Shown here piece after piece: positions 1 through 4,200 of a stretch of 6,313 nt of DNA. Source of the stretch: Syntrophobacterales bacterium (GTDB lineage Bacteria; Desulfobacterota; Syntrophorhabdia; Syntrophorhabdales; WCHB1-27); contig JADGQN010000284.1 in assembly GCA_017881765.1 (NCBI GenBank), positions 1 through 6,313 on the forward strand, written 5' to 3'. Every line of letters starts with the position of its first letter. Within the stretch, counting starts at the first letter, position 1. Both the position numbers and the translations under genes were made by a program. The notes beneath the pieces were generated by a model. The model was not told the DNA's origin. It saw only the letters and a list, made by a program, of their open reading frames with translations, and ran no database searches.

Positions 1-1
1 T

Positions 2-175
2 AAGCAAATCGAGGAACGGAAGGAAGAGCATCAAGCATATCTCTATTCTGGGATAGCCGCTGATCTCGGTTTCGAGGTTGAACTGGTCCGGAGCATATTA
101 TTTTCCGTCGCTGGTGGCAAGGACCGTTTTATTGTCCATAAGCGGCTACCCTCTCGTAGCAATCGCCAGAAGTAA
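2..175 (+). CDS. C-terminal end of a gene starting upstream of the window (unknown protein, HTH-like end)
   Basis: One plus-strand frame is open from base 2 to a TAA at 173-175, giving 57 residues with no start codon in view, so this is the 3' end of a gene that begins outside the window. The first ten residues are mostly charged (KQIEERKEEH), as in a helix. They are followed by YSGIAADLGFEVELVRSILF and then a glycine turn and a basic tail (HKRLPSRSNRQK). The IAxxLGxxxxxVxxIL spacing resembles a helix-turn-helix or winged-helix module, which would suggest nucleic-acid binding. This is a reading of a pattern, not a family match. The stretch is too short for codon statistics, and an open frame of this size can arise by chance, but its composition looks protein-like, unlike the other frames here. 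Nothing resembling a terminator follows the stop. Confidence 0.5.
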   Translation, partial: KQIEERKEEHQAYLYSGIAADLGFEVELVRSILFSVAGGKDRFIVHKRLPSRSNRQK

Positions 176-662
176 CCCGCCCTCTTCGCTGGTGCCTCTG
201 TGTGTCGTGTTTGGCATGTCGTGAGCCCTAGTTTGGTCATGTCCCTCAATACGCCACGAGCCCCTGGTTGGGGCCTTCTTCCTGCTATCCTGAGGGACGG
301 CACCCTCTGACGTGTTGTATAGTTCAGCTGGTAATGAGCGCCCCTTCATCGAACAGAATCGCCCCTTCGCTGCTTTCCTCACTAGATCACGCAGAGAAAA
401 CTGAGCTCCTTGAACATTGTTCGTCCTCTCGCGTAATTCCTTGCGCAGCCTCTCACGGGCGATATCCTCTCCATGGGTAGCCTCCCACGATGTGGTGTGC
501 TTGGTCGCCACCTATTGTAGTAACTTGGCTACCCTCTATTACAGGAATTATAAACCATCATCACGTGCCAGCTTCCCTTACAGGAAGATGACTGTTCAAC
601 AATTTTCAACACGTTAAGTGGCCGGCGCGGCCGACTCCGCGAACTGGTTGGCCTGTTCTCCG
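176..662. other. Gene-poor stretch between the partial gene and the serA 3' end
   Basis: I found no convincing gene in these 487 bases. The longest open frame runs on the minus strand from a GTG at 511 and ends inside the partial gene at 146. It has no good ribosome binding site and matches no family I know. Visible structure: an 8-bp inverted repeat (GTCCCTCA at 241-248 with TGAGGGAC at 291-298) enclosing a GCCCC/GGGGC hairpin at 260-274; a CTTCC/GGAAG hairpin at 572-587; and a GC-rich GGCC/GGCC hairpin at 620-632 just past the serA stop. That last one has no T-tract on either strand, so it is a poor intrinsic terminator. Repeats this short are expected by chance in a window of this size. 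Confidence 0.5.
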
Positions 663-2243
663 CTAGGAGATCGCAATCCTCTTTATCTCTATAACGTTAG
701 GGACAGCCTGCAGCTCCTTGATCACCTCATCGCTCACCTTCCCATCCACATCAAGTAGCGCTATGGCGAGACCGCCCTCAGCTTCCCTGCCGACATGCAT
801 GCCGCCGATATTGATCCCCTTGCTCGCCAGTGCCGTACCGATGCTGCCCACAACCCCCGGTTTGTCCTGGTGATAGGTAAGCAGCATGTTGCCGGCCAGA
901 TTCGCGTCGACAGCGATCCTGTCCAATCTGATCAGTCTCGGCGCCTTCTTGCCGAGTAGTGTTCCGTAAGCAGCCCTCTCGATCTTCCCGTGGGTCAGCT
1001 TTATTCCGAGCAAGGATGTGTAGTCTTCGTGTTCCTTCCCCTTGACCTCCTTGATCTTTATACCCCGCGACCTGGCAACAGTCGGGGCGTTAACATAGTT
1101 GACCCCTTCGAGGTGAGGGGCGAGGATATTTCTAAGGATAGCCTGGGTCAGAATCTTTGTCTCCACCTCAGAGATATCCCCCATGTATTCGATCTCTACT
1201 GCCTCTATGGGGAATTCACTGATGGAAGAAATGAAGGTTGCGAGCCTTTCCGAAAGCGCGATGTAGGGAGAGAGCTGCCTCTGCACCTCGATCGATACGG
1301 GTGGAACATTGATGCTATTCTTGATCACCCCGTGGACCGCATAGTCGACGATCTGGTTTGCGATGTCTATAGCGACCTTCAACTGGGCCTCAGTGGTCGA
1401 AGCTCCAAGGTGTGGTGTGCATACGACCTTCTCAGACATAACGCAGGGATTGTCGGCGGGAGGCGGCTCCTGCTCAAAGACATCCAGACCGGCTCCGCTG
1501 ACCTGCCCGCTCATGAGCGCTTCGTACAAGTCCTTCTCGTTGACGATCCCCCCCCTTGCTGCGTTAATGATGATAACACCTTTCTTTGTTTTGGCGAGGG
1601 CATCCTTGCCGATCAGATTCCTGGTAGAGGGGAGCATCGGGACGTGGACCGTTATGAAATCGCTGGTCTTGAGGAGGGTGTCGAGGTCGACCAGTATGAT
1701 GCCTTTCTTCCTCGCGATTTCAGGCGACACGTAGAGATCGTGGGCTGTAACCCGCATTCCCAAAGCGAGGGCCTTTTCCGCCACGATCATCCCGACGTTG
1801 CCGATCCCTATGACGCCAAGGGTCTTTTCCTGGATTTCGATCCCCATAAGGGCCTTCTTTTCCCACTTCCCCTGCTTCATCGTACTGTCCGCCAAGGTTA
1901 GCTTCCTCGCCACTGCAAACATGAGGGCCAGCGCGTGTTCGGCTGCAGCAAGGGCATTTCCCTGCGGGGTGTTCATCACAACGATGCCCTTTTCCGTCGC
2001 AGCCACAACATCCACGTTATCCACTCCTATACCCGCTCTGCCGATCACCTTCAGATTGTCCGCTTTTTCGATGATGTCCCGCGTCACCTTTGTTGCGCTC
2101 CTCACAATGAGAGCGTGGTACCCGCCAATGATGCCTCGAAGCTCTTCAGTCTTGAGGTCGGTCTTTACGTCCACGGAAAGGTTGTGGGACCTCAAGATGT
2201 CAACGACCTTGTCGGACATTGCGTCTGCGATGAGGATATTCAT
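663..2243 (-). CDS. serA: D-3-phosphoglycerate dehydrogenase (long form with ASB and ACT domains)
   Basis: SerA oxidises 3-phosphoglycerate to 3-phosphohydroxypyruvate with NAD+, the first step of L-serine synthesis, in the cytosol. The 526-residue product has the order of the long-form family. An N-terminal substrate-binding part (RSATKV from R48, GRAGIGVDNVD from G68) is followed by the nucleotide-binding core with GIGNVG at 146-151 and D169 at the end of the second strand, which fits NAD preference. The catalytic trio is present: R230 in NAARGG, E259 in FEQEPP and H278 in TPHLGAS. The chain re-enters the substrate-binding domain around 285-315, continues into an ASB (allosteric substrate-binding) domain at about 316-450, and ends in an ACT domain at about 455-526 with DKPGVVGSIG and INIGGMHVGR, usually a serine-sensing module. 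Start: ATG at 2243 with AGGGAGGT just upstream. It lies divergent to trpB2. Oddity: the catalytic ARGG codons contain a run of eight G. Feedback inhibition by serine is inferred from the domain layout. Confidence 0.97.
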   Translation of the reverse strand: MNILIADAMSDKVVDILRSHNLSVDVKTDLKTEELRGIIGGYHALIVRSATKVTRDIIEKADNLKVIGRAGIGVDNVDVVAATEKGIVVMNTPQGNALAAAEHALALMFAVARKLTLADSTMKQGKWEKKALMGIEIQEKTLGVIGIGNVGMIVAEKALALGMRVTAHDLYVSPEIARKKGIILVDLDTLLKTSDFITVHVPMLPSTRNLIGKDALAKTKKGVIIINAARGGIVNEKDLYEALMSGQVSGAGLDVFEQEPPPADNPCVMSEKVVCTPHLGASTTEAQLKVAIDIANQIVDYAVHGVIKNSINVPPVSIEVQRQLSPYIALSERLATFISSISEFPIEAVEIEYMGDISEVETKILTQAILRNILAPHLEGVNYVNAPTVARSRGIKIKEVKGKEHEDYTSLLGIKLTHGKIERAAYGTLLGKKAPRLIRLDRIAVDANLAGNMLLTYHQDKPGVVGSIGTALASKGINIGGMHVGREAEGGLAIALLDVDGKVSDEVIKELQAVPNVIEIKRIAIS

Positions 2244-2246
2244 GGG

Positions 2247-2254
2247 ACCTCCCT
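2247..2254 (-). promoter_or_regulatory. Ribosome binding site of serA
   Basis: On the minus strand AGGGAGGT precedes the serA ATG with a three-base spacer (CCC). The spacing is slightly short but the anti-16S match is good, which fixes the start at 2243. Confidence 0.8.
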
Positions 2255-2322
2255 GTACGGGTTTTTAGGACATTCGGTGGTTTCCGAAATGCGCTTTTCC
2301 ATGTCAAATCCGTACCCCCCCG

Positions 2323-2351
2323 ATTGTATCCCATTTCTTGCTCCGCAACAA
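2323..2351 (-). promoter_or_regulatory. Probable sigma70-type promoter of serA
   Basis: On the minus strand a TACAAT -10 box (2328-2323, five of six consensus) lies 17 bp downstream of TTGTTG (2351-2346), a weak -35 with only the TTG matching. Transcription would start near 2316, leaving a 5' leader of about 73 nt before the serA ATG. A run of seven G (2321-2315 on this strand) covers the expected start point. A perfect TTGACA also occurs on this strand at 2307-2302, but no -10 box lies at the right distance. Confidence 0.45.
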
Positions 2352-2358
2352 ACTTTTT

Positions 2359-2375
2359 TATCTAGTCCTATCTAG
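2359..2375. repeat. Tandem TATCTAG direct repeat, 10-bp period
   Basis: TATCTAG occurs at 2359-2365 and again at 2369-2375, exactly 10 bp apart, so both copies would face the same side of the DNA helix. The pair lies just upstream of the predicted serA -35 box. This is a layout compatible with a regulator site for serA, but no protein can be named. Confidence 0.35.
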
Positions 2376-2434
2376 CGATTGATTGCCCTCATGGCGGCGC
2401 AGACAGGCTACAGCAATAATACACGTCGTCGCAA

Positions 2435-2447
2435 CCATTGCCAATGG
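2435..2447. repeat. 13-bp palindrome and ACCATTGCC direct repeat in the divergent region
   Basis: CCATTG at 2435-2440 and CAATGG at 2442-2447 form a perfect inverted repeat around one C. Part of it, ACCATTGCC (2434-2442), recurs as a direct repeat at 2475-2483, 41 bp downstream or close to four helical turns. The sites sit between the two divergent promoters. The function is unknown, and a repeat of this size could be chance. Confidence 0.3.
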
Positions 2448-2497
2448 CCCTTTTGCCTGAAGCCCTCTGGTCATACCATTGCCTGTGCTGTTTATCG

Positions 2498-2519
2498 CCA
2501 CAAACACTACTGTTTGTGG
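2498..2519. promoter_or_regulatory. 22-bp palindrome next to the trpB2 -35 box: candidate operator
   Basis: Arms CCACAAACA (2498-2506) and TGTTTGTGG (2511-2519) are perfect 9-bp inverted repeats around a four-base spacer, CTAC. The site ends 8 bp before the -35 box of the trpB2 promoter, centred near -54 relative to the predicted transcription start. A two-fold symmetric site at this position is typical for binding a dimeric transcription factor. No T-tract follows on either strand, so it is not an intrinsic terminator. The regulator is not in the window as far as I can tell. Confidence 0.5.
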
Positions 2520-2527
2520 AAAGAAAC

Positions 2528-2556
2528 TTGACAGATTCTAAACGGCCTGCTATAAG
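2528..2556 (+). promoter_or_regulatory. Strong sigma70-type promoter for trpB2
   Basis: A perfect -35 TTGACA (2528-2533) is followed after a 17-bp spacer by TATAAG (2551-2556, five of six), and TGC directly before the -10 gives an extended -10. The expected start is A2563 or next to it. It is the best promoter match I saw in the window, and it implies a leader of about 165 nt before the trpB2 ATG. Confidence 0.75.
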
Positions 2557-2562
2557 GGTTAG

Positions 2563-2727
2563 AAATAGTTGATCTGCATCTCGGGACAGCGGCAGATGCT
2601 ATTGATACTTGGCAGGTTGCCGCTCAAGCCGTGGGCGGTCCCACAGCCGCTTTCGGCACGATTATCTGGCCTCGATGCCGTTCTTCGGGGCACATCCGTT
2701 GTGGGTCTAAAAAAGGGGGAGGTATCA
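2563..2727 (+). promoter_or_regulatory. Structured 5' leader of trpB2
   Basis: The predicted leader carries a series of stems: AGCGGCA (2588-2594) with TGCCGCT (2618-2624); GTGGG (2631-2635) with CCCAC (2640-2644); GCCG (2646-2649) with CGGC (2654-2657); and TGCC (2676-2679) with GGCA (2689-2692). CCCACA at 2640-2645 can instead pair with TGTGGG at 2700-2705, which would break the GTGGG hairpin and place a stem end 9 nt before the ribosome binding site. I checked by eye for T-box, SAM, TPP, cobalamin and glycine riboswitch signatures and found none. A Trp-rich leader peptide is also absent. The frame from a TTG at 2569 is open into trpB2 but lacks a ribosome binding site and contains one Trp codon, so it is probably not translated. 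Confidence 0.35.
2715..2722 (+). promoter_or_regulatory. Ribosome binding site of trpB2
   Basis: GGGGGAGG lies five bases before the ATG at 2728. It decides the start against the in-frame upstream TTG (2569) and ATG (2596), which have no comparable site. The resulting N-terminus also matches where TrpB2 proteins normally begin. Confidence 0.85.
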
Positions 2728-4092
2728 ATGGAATATAAGGTTTTTTTGGACGAGAAGGATATACCGAGGCAGTGGTACAATATTCAGGCCGACTTCAGTA
2801 CGCCGCTACCGCCGCCGCTTAATCCGGGCACCGGCAAGCCGATAGGCCCGGAGGATCTGGCGCCCGTGTTTCCGATGAACCTTATAGAGCAGGAGGTGTC
2901 GACGCAGCGATGGATCGATATACCTGAAGAGGTACTGGACAAACTTCTTATGTGGAGACCGACACCCCTCTACAGGGCAGCCCGGCTGGAAAAGTTCCTC
3001 GGGACTCCTGCACACATCTACTTTAAACACGAGGGTGTAAGTCCGGCGGGCAGCCATAAGCCGAATACATCTATCCCGCAGGCATACTATAACAAGACCT
3101 TCGGGATAAAGAGGCTGACGACTGAGACCGGCGCGGGGCAGTGGGGAAGCGCTCTTGCCTTCGCCTGCAACCAGTTCGGACTCGAATGCAAGGTCTATAT
3201 GGTAAGGATAAGCTTCAATCAGAAACCCTACCGGAAAATGCTCATGCAGACCTGGGGAGCGACCTGTATTCCCAGTCCGAGTCCTGAAACGAACGCAGGG
3301 AGAAAGTTCTTCGAGGAAAATCCAGAGCATCACGGGAGCCTGGGCATCGCGATCAGCGAGGCCATAGAGGACGCGGTGACTTCGAAAGATACGAGGTACT
3401 CCCTTGGAAGCGTGCTCAATCACGTCCTCATGCATCAAACCATCATAGGTCTGGAGACAAAGAAGCAGATGGCGAGGTTCGGGGAATACCCGGATATAGT
3501 CGTGGGTTGTGTCGGAGGGGGAAGTAATTTTGCCGGTCTCGCCTTTCCCTACCTCTCCGATAAGATGAACGGGAAGGAAATGAGGCTCATCGGCTGCGAA
3601 CCGACTTCATGTCCCACCATGACGCAGGCGCCCTATGTCTACGATTTCGGGGACACAGCGTGTACCACCCCCTTGCTGGCCATGCACTCCCTCGGCCACG
3701 GTTTCGTCCCGGCGCCGATCCATGCCGGCGGCCTGCGTTATCACGGCCTTGCCCCACTCGTCAGTAAAGCCCTTGTGGAGGGTCTCATCGAGGCAAAGGC
3801 CTACGGCCAGCTTCAGACCTTTGCGGCCGGCCTCACGTGGGCCCGAACCGAAGGTTTTATCCCGGCCCCGGAGACGAACCACGCCATTGCCTGTGTCATA
3901 GAAGAGGCACAGCGTGCGAAAGAAGAGGGCAAGGAGAAAGTCATTCTCATGATCTGGAGCGGGCATGGACTTATTGATCTTGCCGCTTACGACGCCTATC
4001 TTTCTGGAAAACTCCAGGATACTGCCTTTCCTGTAGAGGAGATGCAGAGGCTCGTGGCGGAGCTCGAGAAGTTTCCGCGCCCCGCCGCCTGA
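2728..4092 (+). CDS. trpB: TrpB2-type (TrpB-like) PLP-dependent tryptophan synthase beta chain
   Basis: The 454-residue cytosolic enzyme belongs to the fold-type II PLP family. TrpB proteins condense L-serine with indole to give L-tryptophan. Visible elements: the N-terminal extension typical of TrpB2 (WYNIQADF at 16-23, then a Pro-rich PLPPPLNP stretch); RPTPLYRA at 77-84; the PLP-lysine motif AGSHKPN with K111; the catalytic-glutamate motif ETGAGQWG with E133; the phosphate-binding loop GGGSN at 263-267; and SGHG at 411-414. TrpB1 enzymes have GAHK, GQHG and SGRG at the corresponding places, so GSHKPN, GQWG and SGHG point to TrpB2. Length is normal for TrpB2 and longer than TrpB1 (about 400). 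No trpA is next to it. TrpB2 enzymes have been linked to indole salvage or stand-alone tryptophan synthesis, and which role applies here is not decided. Divergent serA would supply its serine substrate. The family assignment is firm; the exact substrate is inferred. Confidence 0.93.
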   Translation: MEYKVFLDEKDIPRQWYNIQADFSTPLPPPLNPGTGKPIGPEDLAPVFPMNLIEQEVSTQRWIDIPEEVLDKLLMWRPTPLYRAARLEKFLGTPAHIYFKHEGVSPAGSHKPNTSIPQAYYNKTFGIKRLTTETGAGQWGSALAFACNQFGLECKVYMVRISFNQKPYRKMLMQTWGATCIPSPSPETNAGRKFFEENPEHHGSLGIAISEAIEDAVTSKDTRYSLGSVLNHVLMHQTIIGLETKKQMARFGEYPDIVVGCVGGGSNFAGLAFPYLSDKMNGKEMRLIGCEPTSCPTMTQAPYVYDFGDTACTTPLLAMHSLGHGFVPAPIHAGGLRYHGLAPLVSKALVEGLIEAKAYGQLQTFAAGLTWARTEGFIPAPETNHAIACVIEEAQRAKEEGKEKVILMIWSGHGLIDLAAYDAYLSGKLQDTAFPVEEMQRLVAELEKFPRPAA

Positions 4093-4144
4093 TCCGCACC
4101 CTTGTTGCAAGACCGGACAGGATGAGCGATCATTATGTGATTCG

Positions 4145-4183
4145 AGTGAAAGGGGTCGGTGCGTAATCCCGACCCCTTTCACT
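4145..4183 (+). terminator. Perfect 15-bp hairpin between trpB2 and the downstream gene (terminator, attenuator or REP-like palindrome)
   Basis: AGTGAAAGGGGTCGG (4145-4159) pairs without mismatch with CCGACCCCTTTCACT (4169-4183) around a nine-base loop. If only the GC-rich core GGGGTCGG/CCGACCCC forms, the following RNA is UUUCACUUUG, an interrupted U-tract, so this may be a moderate intrinsic terminator for trpB2. The stem ends six bases before the ribosome binding site of the next gene, so partial read-through or stabilisation of the trpB2 transcript end would set the ratio of the two products. A REP-like palindrome is an alternative. The structure is certain from the sequence; the function is inferred. 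Confidence 0.55.
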
Positions 4184-4189
4184 TTGATA

Positions 4190-4198
4190 AGGAGGAGG
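4190..4198 (+). promoter_or_regulatory. Ribosome binding site of the Rossmann-fold gene
   Basis: AGGAGGAGG contains two overlapping sites. AGGAGG at 4190-4195 is five bases from the ATG at 4201, the favoured spacing. This selects ATG 4201 over the in-frame GTG at 4159, which lies in the hairpin and has no such site before it. Confidence 0.85.
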
Positions 4199-4200
4199 CG

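Noticed and set aside
317..342. tRNA-like D-arm string (TAGTTCAGCTGGTAATGAGC) on the plus strand
   Set aside because: The D-stem could pair, but no matching anticodon stem, T-loop (GGTTCGAATCC type) or acceptor stem follows, and the D-loop end does not fit. At most it is a chance match or a remnant.
146..511. 121-codon minus-strand frame starting at GTG 511
   Set aside because: There is no good ribosome binding site, no recognisable family, and it runs into the partial gene at 146-175. A frame of this length is possible by chance. It deserves reconsideration only if homologues turn up.
620..632. GGCC hairpin downstream of serA as its terminator
   Set aside because: The stem is only 4 bp and no T-tract follows on the minus strand, so an intrinsic terminator is not supported.
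990..1901. 303-codon plus-strand frame opposite serA
   Set aside because: It lies entirely within serA, whose catalytic motifs are intact. The antisense product shows no domain.
2631..2657. T-box antiterminator-like GGTCCCAC string in the trpB2 leader
   Set aside because: The conserved GGGTGGNACCGCG core is not present and no specifier stem can be identified.
2569..2727. N-terminal extension of trpB2 from TTG 2569 or ATG 2596
   Set aside because: The frame is open but lacks a ribosome binding site, covers the likely transcribed leader, and is absent from the usual TrpB2 length. ATG 2728 has an excellent site.
4159..4200. 14-codon extension of the dehydrogenase-like gene from GTG 4159
   Set aside because: The GTG lies in the 15-bp hairpin without a ribosome binding site, while ATG 4201 follows AGGAGGAGG.
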